Positions 13,401-28,400 of a stretch of DNA of 64,000 bases are shown in pieces. The translations under genes and the position numbers were made by a program. Under the pieces are notes generated by a model that worked only from the letters and a program-made list of their open reading frames with translations, did not search any database and was not told the DNA's origin. The stretch is from Lycorma delicatula. Taxonomy: Eukaryota > Arthropoda > Insecta > Hemiptera > Fulgoridae. Each line of letters begins with the position of its first letter. The first letter of the stretch is position 1. Location of the stretch: contig NC_134460.1 of assembly GCF_047948215.1 (NCBI RefSeq), forward strand, positions 149,786,049 through 149,850,048, given 5' to 3'.

Positions 13401-16400
13401 AATAATACTCATTATGTTAATTTTTAAACAATAACAACAAAAATAATTTTGTCAATAGAATAAATACAGAAAATAAATCAACACACACGGCACGTATACA
13501 TACTTGCGCCACAAATATCATTTCACTGAAACTAACGCTTCCAAAATTATCCAATAGATAGCGAAAACAACTTCATATATGAATTCAGTAAGAAACACTG
13601 AATATCTACAATCAACAAAAGATGACCTGGAATCGTCTTAAAAACAAGGACGACATATACTTGTCCATCGTTCAACTGAGCGATTTTGGTCGGACGATAT
13701 ACTCATCAATCGTATACAATGTGTTATTAATGATACGCATTGCATTCAGCCATGCAAGAGAATTCATAATTGAATTTTTTTCACTTTTTGAGTTTAGTGC
13801 ATTGTTAGACATCAGAATTAAGCCAAGCTCAATCAAATGCATATCTCTTCAGTGATTTAGATTCTAGTTGGCAGTAGAAGATTTGGCTTTACCAGATAAG
13901 CAATTCTGCAGTTCTTCGGGTTATTTTTAGACAACCACATGATGGTAAGTAGAGTTAAGGGATAATATTTATAGGTTCATTAAGGGTCCCTCGAATGATT
14001 TGGAATGAAATATTAGTAAATGTAAAAGGGGATGATTAACAACTCACAAAGGAATTACCTTTGATTAAGGTTGATCATACTGATTATATAGGGATTATCA
14101 AATTAAGTACATAATAACTTTTATTATTTTTTAAGAAGACAATTCTTAACCAATTTCTCTTGTACCTCAGGTGCATTAAATATACTTCAGCCAATGAAAT
14201 ATTAAAACAGATTATGTAAAGCAATGAATTGATGAAATGTTGTTTATTTAAAAATATAAAACTTTTAACTACCAAAACAAATTTTATAATATAATACAAT
14301 CATGACTGATTGGTACCAGTAAGTTTGACGTATTGTTTACATCAAAATTTCTTCAGTCATATTCAGTGACTATTATTTGAAAAAAGTTATTAACTCGCTG
14401 ATGAGCTATTTTTTTAACACATGTAATTTTTGTCCAGTACAAGTCACGATGTCTGGTATTTGTAATGACATGATACAAAGGCTTTATATATATAAAGATC
14501 CCTTTTATTAACACTTCATAAATAAAAAAGTAAAAATATAAAAAAATAATGCTTATCCATCAGAGCAAAAAAGCCATTGCGAAATAGATTGGTGATGATA
14601 GGGACTTTAGTATAAAATCTGATTGCCTTAACTTTCAATGTACCTGTGTATTCCAAATTTTCACTAATATTAACAGAATTTCATCTAATTTCATAAAAAG
14701 TGGCATTGTACTTTTGTTATAGTTCTTTAAAATTACATTGGATATTGCATTTATTTATTTTTTTTGTTATTCTTTTAGTGATGGAAGTGGCAAGTGGTGA
14801 ACATGGGTGTGTTCAAACGACACTTGCTGCTGCTGTAACAAATTCACCGATTTTAAAAGCTGGAGTAATCAACAATGATGGACCAATAAACAACTCAGTA
14901 AATATTCCAAATGGAATTTGCAACTCAGGTTTGAAGATTTTCTTCACTTTATATTAATTACACTTTTTTAAATCATTGTTTCTTTTCAGTTAATTATTTT
15001 TAAAATTGTTTAAAGCCAGAATATTTAATGAATTTGAAAAAAGTGCTAAATTTAATGGTTCAATGAAGGATAATAACAACTGTAAATACTTATAAGCAAA
15101 ATTTGTTTAGATTATTATTGGTGTTCCTTGTAGATTGCACTTCATTGATTAACACTGTTTTAGAGGAACATTTTCTAGTCTGAAATCAGAGATCATTATT
15201 TGTATTTATTAATCTATTAAAATGAAAGAGCACACAATTAATGACTCATTTAAGAACATTTATAATGCTAGTTTCAATCTGTTCTAACTTTTACTTCACA
15301 ATTTCCTTGCTATTTGTAGTAATACGATGTGTTGCCTTTGACCTTTTTTTAGTTGTTCATGAAATGGCTTTAAATGATTGTATATCCTACATCCTCATAA
15401 TTAAATGAATTTTATACTTATTTGATTTAATAAGTTACTTTTGTTTTGGACCTTTTTAACCACTCAGGGGCAAACGGTAATCACCTAGAAGACGCTGCCT
15501 CAGTCGGCCCTGAGTGACGTGGCTGCAGATTAACCTACCCTGTGTATGCAGCTAATTGCTGTCCTACCCATCGGGGGTCCCTCCTGGTTCATTGAGACAT
15601 CATGACTACAACTTCTGGTTGCTACGACGCTCCTACACAGAAAGGCTACCCTTCCTGTCCCTATAATAATAAGTTACTGGACCTAATTTAAATATTTCTA
15701 GAGATTTAATTTATTTGAGTATGTTATAGTTCTGAAAGCATTTGGGTAACCTCATTTCTGAAAATATTGATTATTTTACAGAAATAATGGTAATTTATTA
15801 TATGATAAGATTTTTTGACAATGAATGTTTTTTTTTTATAATGTATCTTAAGATTTTGTGGTACCTTCAGGTACCAAATGTATCTTGTTGAATTAAGTAC
15901 CAAACAACAGCATGTCATTTTGTATTTTATTATGTAGAATCCTTGGTTGTAGTCTTTAGTAGGTACGAATAACTACATTAGCTCACTGTTAAAAATCTAA
16001 AAGAAAGTCTGAATATTTTTATTGTATCATCGGTTAGATTTGTTGTATATACATATTTGTTGAAGTTTGCTTTGTATTTTGTGAGATCACATCTTTCTTT
16101 AACTTCTCCATACTAAAAGCATCACATTACTAACAGAATTTTAGCTGAAATGGTAGTTCATTGAAGAAAGTTTACTGCTGAAACATGGGATTAAGTTAAG
16201 TTTTTGAACAAATGAAAATCAGATGGGACGAGGTCTGGGCTGTAAGAAGGATATGGTAATACCTCCCAACCCAACTTCTCAAGCATTTCCCCCGTTCTCT
16301 GAGCAATGTGGAGGCATGCGTTGTTATGCAAGAGAATCACACCTTTTGAGAGAGCGCCCTGATGTTTTCGCCTAATTACAGGTCTCACTTTATGTTGAAG

Positions 16401-19400
16401 CATGTTAGAATAGTACTCACTGTTCACAGTATGTTGTTCTTCTAAATTGTCACTAAAAATTAGGCCTTGTGCGTCCCAGAAGAATGTCAACATCACTTTA
16501 CTGGCTGACACGTGAGTTTTGAATTTTTTTTGGTGGGTGAATCTGGATATTTCCACTCAAGACTTTGCCGTTTGGATTAGGGCTTGAAATAGTGTACCCA
16601 CATTTCTTACATTGAAAATCATTAGCTTCCACTTCAAACCGTTCTTTGAGCTCAGAACAAATACGAATCAAGGTGTCTTTATGGGCTAGATTCGACTGTT
16701 TTGGAACCTATCTCAAACATGTTTTGCAATAATTCAGCACATCATGATTGATTGAATGCATGGTTCCAACATTCATATTACACATACTAGCAATTTGGGA
16801 AATTTTGGCTCACCTGTCTTCACAGATAAGATCATTTATGCGATTTTGCAGTGCAGTGGTCTAAACCTAAACCATTCTTCCTGAGCGATGGAGATTAGTC
16901 ACACTTGTTTTGCTTGAATTAAACTGTTCTACCCAGTTATACTCGCTACAGCAGTTTAAACAAATTTCACCATATTGTTTCAACATTGTTGAGTAAATTT
17001 CTGCTGGCTGCACACCTTCTGATAGCAAAAATCTTATCACTATATGTTGCTCTTCCAGCACAAACATTTCAAGCGGAGCTGACATTCTGAAATCCACAAA
17101 AAAGGTTATGTTTAGATTAATTATGATCAAACAGCTGATTAAATTTTTTCCCAAGGTTGCCAAGTGGCCTTCAAAACATTTCAGTGTCATTGAATGAACT
17201 GTTTTTTCTATACATCAATTTATCTCAATTATTGAACATCCCTCATATATTATTATATAACACAAAATGCAATTTAAAAAGTCTATAATCTTTTATTCTT
17301 TATCTTCCACATACTTCTAGTTTCCTCTTTAGCCAATATTCTTGTGCAGAATATTCATGATTCTATTCAGTTACATCTTCAGCCCAAAATATTGGTTATA
17401 ACTTTTCAATAATAAAGATAAAAAATACATTGTTCATAAGTAATACACAATGTTAAGAATGATAAGACCGTTTATTGAAATTGGAAAAGGAATTTTTTTT
17501 TATACAAAAATGTCAGAAATTATCTTTATTTACAATGTTTTGATGTTGCTTCAATTTTTGCTTAGTTGACATCAAATAGCATTTAATTTCAATCCAAACA
17601 AGTTCAATAATCTCCTGGACAATTATTGCAATTACATCATTTTGAATCAATTTGTTTAACGTTTAACCTCTTGTGATAACTTTATGCACAGTAATGTTAA
17701 GAATTAGAAGATTTAAAGATTTCAACAAGAAAGACATTTTCCAAGATTTTTCAGACAACTCACAAATGTTCTTTCCTTTACTAATTTTAAACCATCGAGG
17801 TGATTTCCTTCGTCTGTACTCTATTTTTTTTTTTTTAATTTATTTTACATAACATAATTGGTATATTATGACATACTATCCAATGTAAGCTCAGTCAAAT
17901 AACATTAGAGAGCTAATTTCTCATATCATGCTTAGTTTGATCTTAGACCCTAATGACTGATTTGGATTCTGCATAAAACTGTATAAGATTATATTATATG
18001 CCTTCTCCTGAATTGCTGAATATGAAAAATCTTGTTACACATCAACATGTTCATGAACACTCAGTTGATACAAAAAGAAAACAATCTATACCTTTTGCCA
18101 TGATGATGGTTAGTTAACTTGGTTGTGAATAAAATACAGAATATAACATCATGCTAAATAAATAAAATAATATAAGAAAATCAAAAGAATTTTGATCATA
18201 AAAGAGAATTTTTTTTTATCCATTTTATAGTAAAACGCACTTCTGTAATATCACCTATGTCTCCAACTACTCTCTTTCTGCAGTCAAATGACAGTCTAAG
18301 TCCAGCAGTACCTGATGTAACACCATCAACTCTCTTTCAATTTACTATTTTACTGAAAAGAACACTTCTTTCTACATCAAGAGACCAAGTAAGTACAGCT
18401 TATCTTTTAACTTATTAATCTTATATTTGAAAACAATTATTAGTGTAGTTAGTTATTTTTTACAGCTCTGTACCAGTAAATAACTCTGTACCAGAAGTTG
18501 CAACTCACTGTAAAACATTAAGATAATCTTGTTTATGATCTTTACATTGATTTTAAATTACAACCTTGATGCAATGCTCTTCAATAAAAAATCTATAGTA
18601 TACAGCTGTTAATATGTTCATTTGATTCTAACTTGTGAAGATGTTTACTAATGAAGAAAGAGCTTTTGCTTTAAAAACCTGGTACAAAGTGGGTATAATT
18701 TAATAATGAGTAGAATTATCATTTCTACACTCTTCCACCAACATGGAAGGCTGTCTACAATTTGCAAAAACATTTTGAGAGAAATGCAACTGCAGCAGAC
18801 TGCCCCATGTCGGGTAGGCCATCATTAAGTGATGAAACTAAACTTAAAGTTTTACAAGCATTTATCCAGAGCCCTAAAAATTCTACTCATAGGCTATCTC
18901 TCTAACACAATATTTCAGAATTTTTCAGGCTAAATTCAAACATTACATACCTCGTCTCATACATGGTCTATCGAAAGATGATCGTGATTGCAGGTTTCAA
19001 TTTTGGGAGACAATGTTAAATGAAGTAAGAGAAGGTGATAATGAGTTGTTTTCTAAGATAATTTTAAGTGATGATCGGACTTTCAAATTAACAGACCTTG
19101 TCAACACACACAACTGTACCTATTGTTATTCAGAGAACCATAGAAATGTTTTTGAGAGGCAGAGGCAGCTAAATCATCCTAGTGTTATCATTTGGGGTGG
19201 TATCTCATTTTGTGGAGTAATTGGACCTTTTTTTGATGGAATAGGAACTGGAGAGAAGTACCTGGCAATGTTGGCAACCTATGCCATTCAGGGGCTACAA
19301 ATGATTTACGACACTCTAAACTTACTTTATTTTCAATATGATGGAGCCCCACCCCATTATGCAAAGTACATTGATGAGTTATTTGATGGGAAAGTTATTG

Positions 19401-22400
19401 GATAGCGAGGGGCAATAAAAATGCCACCCAGATCTCCAGACCGTACACCCATGGAATTTTTCTTTTGGGGAATTGTTAAAGGTAAAGTCTATGCTACAAA
19501 ACCGCAAACAATTGAGGACTTGAAGGATGCTATTCAAAACACTTTTGAAGAAATGTATTTCAATACACCACTGTGCTAAGAAGTATGCTTAAGCATCCCA
19601 GTTGTCTGCAGAAATGTATCGACAAAAATGAAAAAACAATTCAAGAAACAATATATAGATAATCATCTAGCTTCAATAAAGGATTAGTTACAAATTCAAT
19701 TTGTTTTTGTTTTGTATTTAAATAATGATCTTTATAACAGGTAGTGACTTTTGGCCCACCTCTGGTATAAAGATGGTTATACCAAGGAATTAAATGAGGT
19801 TTATAGATGAATCTATGGCAGCTGATTTTATTCAGTACTTTTTTCTATATTTTTATGTTACTATTCTAAAGAAGTAACCCGCATTCAGCATTTTCTAACA
19901 TCATGAAACATTCTGTTATATCATAAAACAGAGCAGGAGTTACTTAACATTTTACACAATTTTGTACTGTTAACCAAGTAAATATCAGGACAATATTTTT
20001 TTCTAATACTCTTATTTCGAATTGTTAGACATGTATAATGCGTTGTACTTTCTGCAAGAATACAGTGCAATATTTTAAATAAAATTCTTCAAATTTTAAG
20101 TACCTATTTAACATTTAAAAAGAAAAGAATATTTGTACTTTAAATCATATTTCACATTGTCATTTCACCATTAAATTAGGTATTTATTTATCTGATTATT
20201 AGGCAACTAATTTTTTTCATTCATTGCTTATGAATCTCCATACATTACGTTCATTGAATATTTGTTTTTTAGTTATTATTCATTAATTTTTTATTAGGTT
20301 TCCTCTTCATTTCAGAATGCTGTAAACATATGATTAGAATTGGGTAAGTACCTTGAAAATTGTACCTGCTTTTATTTCAATATGTTTAAACAAATTTGGG
20401 TTAGAATGCCTTGAAAATTTCACTTGAATAAGTCATTCTAATTCTACTGAACTACGACCATCCAAGAACTGCTTATGATCTGGAATTGTAATAAGTACCG
20501 TATAAGTAAAGCAGATCTTAGAGGGCAAGTCATATTATGACCTTCCAGATAACTTCGGCAGTAATGAATGATGGTGATACAATCTGCTGAAGAGAATAGA
20601 TATTATAAACATCACAGCACCGACTGTGTTTATTACTTGAACTTGTTTTTTTATTATTTCATTTTACATTTTTTTATTAAGTTTCTTTTTTCACTTTTGT
20701 CATAGAACTCTGCTATTTTATTATATATCTTTATAATGGGCTGTTGTAAATATGAACAAACTAAGCATGTCTAAGTATTAAATATTTATTATGTCTATGT
20801 ATATTTCCATTTAAGATATAACATCATCTCTTGGAAGTCTCTCAAATAGTCATGTGAGTTTTTAAACTACAAAACTGGGTTGTCAGACCATTATCTAGCA
20901 CCCATAATTATAAAATTGTAGATCGATAAATAGAAAATTAAATATGTTAAATATTTAAATATTTAAATTAAATATTTTAAATATTTAAATTCTTTTGCCA
21001 AAAAGAATAGTCACTTTCATATTATGATAATAGTCACTAGGCATTATCATAAAATCAAACAAGTAGTTGAGATTTTATTATAAAAATTAAGGGTTTATTA
21101 TACAAAATTTTTAATAAAAAAAAAATGTCAGTCACTGACATTCAAATGTCATGATATTGGCATTATGACATATATAAAAGTATTTTCTGTGCTTTAATTA
21201 ACTATTAACTAATTTTTTACAGGATATGAATGTTAAAATTTTTATATTTTATTCTTATAATTTACTTTTCAGCTGACATTTTGCATTTTCATTTTTTTCA
21301 GACTCTTACACAGCTTCGTATAGTATCACATGTTCTGGTAGGCCTACTAATTGGAATGTTATATTATAAGATTGGTGATGAAGCTTCAAATGTGTCAAAC
21401 AATGCAGGATGCCTATTTTTTACAGTACTTTTTCTTATGTTCTCTTCAATGATGCCAACAATATTAACATGTTAGTAAATTTAGTTCATATTTATAATAA
21501 TTTATAGGTCAAGAAATTTCAAATAAAGATTACAGGAAAAGTAATAAATAGGTAACATATTACTGGTAGCTATGATTTTTAATTTTAAAACACTCTCCTT
21601 TAACAGATATACTTAGAGAATAATATACGCACTCACATAAGTTGTTGATAATACAACCTTATTGTTCTAAGACAAGTAAAATGCTCATTATCCATAAGTA
21701 TTAAATTAACAAAATTCACCACAAACTAAATTTTACAGCTGAAAATAAATATAGTAAACAAACTTTTTTCCTTGACCTCATCATCATAAAAAACTATCCA
21801 CAAAAACACACTTTTAGTAGATACTCTCATTCATAATATCACAAACCACCCAACCTCACAAAAGTTATTTGTATACACCCATATCACCTTAAGACCATGT
21901 GGACACACAAATAGATACAAAAGTACATTCATTTAACATACTTCTATAAAAATAAAAGTAAAATAAACAACACAAACTACTATATCCATGGGTAATAAAT
22001 TTCAAGATTTACTTAATAATTCAAGTACTTAAAGCATACCAAGGATATAGGTTAATGCAGGATAAATCAGACTAAGAGTCTTGATAATTAATGCAATTTT
22101 AATAAAAACTAAAATTATTTCTTCACATCTGAAGAAATTTTCTTGAATTTTTCTTCAAATCTGTAAGTAATTCCCAATATATTCAGTTATTTTAAAAAGA
22201 TATCAATCATATTTCTTTGTTAGATACTGATCACATTCAAATTAAAATGCACAGAGATACATCAACACAGCTCACAGTACCAAATATACTTAATATACCT
22301 TACAAAATGATATAAACACTAATGCAGTATTGCACATTGTTGATCAGCTGCTGTTATTTTATCGCCAACTTTGAAATAATTTTTCACTTAATTTATTGTA

Positions 22401-25400
22401 TTTGTCACCGATAAAAAAATTATCTCAGTAATTTTTATTTATTTTTTACTTTACAATTGTTACATAATTTCCAGTTTTTTAAATTTTTATAAAAATTTTT
22501 AACAGTAAATTTTGTTTTTACAAATTTTTACATCGCTAAAAGAATTTTGTTTTTGTTTACGATAAATAAGTTCTTTTCTGACAAATGTAGTAATGTATTG
22601 TTTTTAAATAAAACTCTAATTTTTCTAACTTTTCTTTGTTTTATTCAAATTATCTTACACCATTTTATTCAAAATTAAATTCTGTATAAATTTAATTTAA
22701 AAGTTTTACGTGTTTACTAGCCACTTAACAGAGTTATTGTATGTCAAACATAAAAAAACAGGGATTTGTACCCCAATTTATTGCTTTTTACTCCAGATTT
22801 CTCAAAAACTACTGCAGATACAGTTTGGGATTCAATTTTTCAGCTCAAAAACCATAATAAATCACTAATTCTGCTCCTTAATTAATGTCCTAAAAATTTC
22901 AGTACTTCCTCATTTCACCAGGGTAGCTGAAATCTGAGTAAAATCTTTCACTAGCCATAACTCACAAACAGAGCACTTTAGGAAATATGTTTATATGAAC
23001 TTTTTCCATTATTTTAATGATTAGAGTAGGCTGTGAAAGTCCCAGGAGAACTTCGTAATATATTCTGTATATTTAATTTTATTAAATATAATATACAAAA
23101 ATAACATTGAATTAACTTAACGGTTAATAAAATTGTTTTTAAAATTCAAGTTTTATTATTAATGCACATGTTAAACATAATTTTTGATATTTTTATGTAT
23201 TTATATTAGTAGATTATTTGTATATTTATTAGAAAATTGTTTATATAAACCATCTTTACCACACTAGACAAATATTTTTAAATTTTTTTGCTTATTTTTT
23301 TTTTTTAATCAAACTACATAATTTTTATGTTTAATTATGATGCTAAATTGTATAAATTAGATAGAGAAGACCAACTAGTTTAAGAAATAGAGATAACTGG
23401 AAAGGGCAGGCATGAAACTATGGAAACACTGGGAGAACTCAAATAAATATGCTACCTCACCATCTATATAACCCAGAATTAAGAAATAGAGCTAACTGGA
23501 AAGAGCAGACATGAAACTATGGAAACACTGGGAGAACTCAAATAAATATGCTACCCCATCCTCTATATAACCCAGAATTAGCATTATCATCTGTTAGGCC
23601 CACTGAAGTATTCTTTTAAGAGAAGAAATTTAACATGAATAAGGCCACCTAAAAACTAATTCTCTTCCAGGCTCAAGAAGTTTTCTGATTGTTGGAATAA
23701 GTGCATTGCAGTAGCTGAAGAGATTACATTGAGAAATAGGTATCACATCATTATAATCAATAAATAAATTGTAGCTCTGAAATTCTTATATTTTAATCGA
23801 CTTCATAAAATTGACAGTCATTGTCGCCACTCTTGGCTATGACAATGATAACCAATAGTTTGTTTTTTTAAATTAACCTGCTACAAATCTTGTTTAGTCA
23901 TTTGTTTAACCAGTATTACATTCAAAATATTATTTAATAATTTGTTTTAGTTCCAATGGAGATGGCTGTGTTTATTCGAGAACATCTCAACCACTGGTAC
24001 TCTCTGAAGTCTTTCTATTTGGCTAAAACATCAGCAGATATACCATTTCAGGTAATACATACTAACTTTTCAGTTATTTATTTTATTAATTAAAATGTGC
24101 TTTTCTTATAATAGTAATAATACCCTGAGGTAGATAATCACCACATCCAGAACATACAATCTACATTACACATCCTGGGCAGTAACAGCTGTACGTAGTA
24201 CAATATGTGTAGCTGGCTAACATGGCTCCGAGTATTTATTGGACATGTAATCATTAGTGATAACAAACATTCCTACTCTTTTGAACTTCAGGTCACTATA
24301 GAACTGAATCTTTTGGTCACCAGATCATCCACATTTGCCGACCTCCATGGCATGAGTGGTAGAGTCTCGGCCTTTCATCTGAAGGTCCCGGGTTCAAAGC
24401 ATTTTCACATGTAGCATGTGAAAATGCAAGTCAGATGTTGCATTTTCACATGCTACAAATTTCCATTTCATCTCATCCTCTGAAGCAATACCTGGAGACT
24501 AAAAGAAAGATTTGGATACTTGGACTTTAACCTCTTTAGAGCTGGCAATGTGGCAGCCGAGGTCATCTGATCGCAGGTGTAACAGAGATCATTGTGTTGT
24601 CTACATGCCCTCTGCAATGGCAAGTATGTAGTAAGGTGGCCATGTGCATCACCCTGAAAGCTTCGGTGAGTAAGGGCCTGGAGTCAGCGCAGAAATTCTG
24701 CATTTGCTCTCTACCGGGAGATATGCTGGTTACTTAGGAGTACTGGGTTGAACCTCCAAGGTTAGTAGCCATGAAGTGAAGCTTGCTTTGCTACGGAAGG
24801 GATCAACATTCATGCAGAATCTTTAACAAATAAATGTGGCAGATTGTATATAAACATCCTCGTCTAGGAACAGCTGATTCACCAGAAGCGAAGAGGGAAC
24901 GAAGTAAGGATATTGATAAACGTAGAAAAGAGTTGAGAAGTCTACAAGCATTTTTAGCAGTAGTGTGCCCAGAACCAAGGGATCTTGTGATTACGAGAGA
25001 GAATGGCAACTTTCAGAAAGTTAGCTGATTATTGTTTGCTCGGGAGATAACAAACTGTGCTGGTGGTACTGTCAAGGAAATACGTAAGACTTTCAACGGT
25101 ATGTACATCAAAACCGTAAATAACAGTCAAACCCAAAAAGTTCAAGCCTAAAAGTTCCCTAAGTTTGTCCAACCTCATAGCATTCACTGAAAGGAGTTGT
25201 TGCTGGCCACAGTCTTCTTTATTACATGGAAGAAGAAATAGTGGAGGAATTGTCAAGTTAAGCAGTGACTCAATACTACAGGTTGATCATGAGGAGAAAT
25301 GGTGAGGTTCTTTCTTTTGATTTGCATGTAAAAAATTCAACAGACCTTTCTTGCCCAATAAAGTATGTATTAGCATACATCATGTAGATGTACGAGCTTT

Positions 25401-28400
25401 CATTCTACAACCTTGTTAAGAACCAGCCGTGTCACAGAAGTGAAACAGAAGAAGAGTAATGAGTCAGGAAGAATATGACATGAGGAAGAATATGAAGAGT
25501 CTGCAGAGAGCTGTCTTCACGGACAGATCACCCAGACATAAGTATCTGGTAATTGTGAAAGATGATAAGTCATTTTCTTATCGATAGTGAAATAACTAAT
25601 TGTGCTGGAGGCCCAGTAAATAAAATAACAGAAAACTTTCAACAGTCTTTACTCGACCGAAAGAAAATAGGTGAATTTGCTGTAGGTGTAGATCCTCACA
25701 GCATTTTCAATACATCAAAGGGTGTTGTTTGTCGAGAGATCTACACATTGTTTTGAGCAAGATTGTGGAGGAGTGGTCACCACAGCGCAAAATAGTGCCA
25801 AAGGCTAAACATGATAAGGAATGGTGAAGTTCTACCTCCACCTCATTTCGCATGTCTTTATCATGATCTCATGTTCTCACTTTTAATGTGTACTGGTATA
25901 TACCGTCTAGATGTGCAAGCTTTTGTGCCGTAACCCACGTGATGCTTCAGGTGCCAGCAATATGGCAACACCACGATTCAATGTGAGAGACTGCAAATAT
26001 GCATGTGTGGTGAACAGGCTCATGAAGAGGAACCACGCACGGATCCTTCTGTCTGTGTCAGCAGCAAAGGAGAGCATTCATGTCGGTCAGAACTACTCTT
26101 TTTACAAAGATGAAAGAAAAGTTAAAACCTTACAGGTCAGTTATCTTGAAACTAAAAAAATTTTAAACAGCCGTAAACCTAGAGCAACAACAACTTATGC
26201 TCAGGCACCAGCTACTGTTTCTACTGCAACTTTGGTGCAAATCAGTTCCTAATGGCCTTACTCATCTTTGAATACTGTGATAGAGATAATCATCAGCAAT
26301 AGAATGAAGTTGCTCTTTCAAAAAGAAGCTATAAGACCATTCAAGCCACCAGATAATGCATAGACTAAAAATAAAAGTCCATCTTAGTAGAACAAGAAAG
26401 AAAATAGATATGAGGTTCATGTTCGTCTACATAGTCTGTCAGATGACCCTGTCAAGAGGATGATTGCTTCAGAAACCTCTAAGCAGATTCTGAAGCCTTG
26501 TTCCTAATAGCTCCTGGAGCTAACCCAACTGCGTGAACGGTATAAGCATGGTCTATTACACCAGCTGATTTTCTGTCCAGCCATGCACATGTCATATATT
26601 TTCTAAATGGGTAGACGCACCCCGTCTGACAATAAAATATATGAACCTTATAAATTAAAAATTTATCACTTCAGAATCAATGAATAAATAAATAAGGATA
26701 GCAAATCGCTGTCACCCCTACGTCACTGTATGTCAGCAAGTAGCTGCCCATTATAGCTGATTTGAGCTAACAATTGATGGCCGATCGTTACTCAAGGATA
26801 CCTTCTTCCAGCAATGCAGTCAGAGTCTTCCCTTAAGTAAATTACTGATGCCGGTTGAACAACACAACTGTATCAAGGAACTCCACACGGTCTGACAGTG
26901 TGATTCATGTCACACTGACTCGCCATTAATGTGGCCAATCTTTCCCTTGCCCTCTCTAAGTTCCATGATGGCCCGAGCTCTACCCTCTCCCCCAAGAGCA
27001 GGGCAGTCATACGTAATATATACATTCGACTGGAACTTTTACACACATCAGTTGCCAGGCGGAACCTGAACAGATAGTGTTTCAAATTTACATGTCTGTA
27101 TAAAATTATACTAAGATCTTCCCTTAGTCGTGGTGTTCCACTCAAGCTGCTATTCCATCATGAGGGTCTGAAGCCTCATCCACAAGCAGGAGATGGGCAA
27201 CTATATGACATTTAGATCCGGTGTATTGTGATCACCATTCTGCTTCTGTATATGTCGGGCTCAAAACCACATGCCAAATACCTCAGCCAACCAGCCTCTT
27301 CGCAACTTCCACATGGCTGCTCAAACTTTCACCACTTAATTGATTGGGAGAGCCTTTCCTAATAAGATAGTCTTGTAGGAGGTTGTTTTTAAAACATAAT
27401 TCATACAATTAAGGCTCTGGGGTTCATGATGCTGCTCAAAACTAAGAAGATGGGATTCAACAACATTAAGGTTGTACCACATTTATGCTTCCTCCAGGGG
27501 TGTTGTTGTGTGTAGGGACTTGCTAAACTGCACAGAGTTGCAGTTGCACAAGTTGCTAAACTTGCTAAACTAAAGTCGTCAAGGAGCTTCATCAACAGGG
27601 AGTTGTTGCAAATCATCGATTAAACACACAATGGAGAAGTCTTACATTCCACGTCACATGACCTGACTTTTAATAAACCTAAGTGTGTGGAAAACGTAAA
27701 GGCTGGATGTTTGTCTGGTCATCCCGACACCGTTACGGTGTTTTGGATCTCCGAAATTCAAACGTACAGTAGTGCAATGAACGAGAAAACAAAACTGTGC
27801 TTGTGATGACTTGTTACACTTGGATGACCCATACAGTGATTCGCAGATTTGTATCAACTGCAATGAAAATCACAATGCATGATCACGTACGTAACTGTCC
27901 AACCTATAAGGAAGAAGTGGCAGTACAGGTGGTAAAGACCATTCAAAATGTCAGCTACTTCGAAACCAGTTTAGCAGTTCGCCAAAGATCACATCATCTT
28001 ACGCAAAGGTTGTTGCTGCACCTGCAGCGTCCTTTAAACCGAGAATGTGATCTCTAAACTGGCACCAGCCTTAGCAAATATAGTCAATGCATCATTAATC
28101 AGAAATTGAAAAATCAACCTTTAAAGGACAGCAGCCTGAAGCCATCAAAGATAGAAACAGATATGATTAAACAAAAGAGTTCGTCTCCACTGAAGAATGA
28201 GCCTTTGACCAGTTCCAAGGTGAAGGAAAGTGAAATCTAAATTCAGAAGCCTGAAGCCGAAGTAAAGATTGAAAAAATCCCCATTCAGGGAACTGAGCAG
28301 AAAGAGATTAAAATATTCTAATAAAGGATATTGGATGACCAACAGTGGAGCCCTTGAAAGCACGGAGGTCTTTAAGCGAGAGAGTGAGCTTTTCATCCAC

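Noticed and set aside
23382..23579. Possible CRISPR-like or regulated repeat
   Set aside because: Only two head-to-tail 99-bp units without spacers in a eukaryotic intron; a simple tandem duplication.
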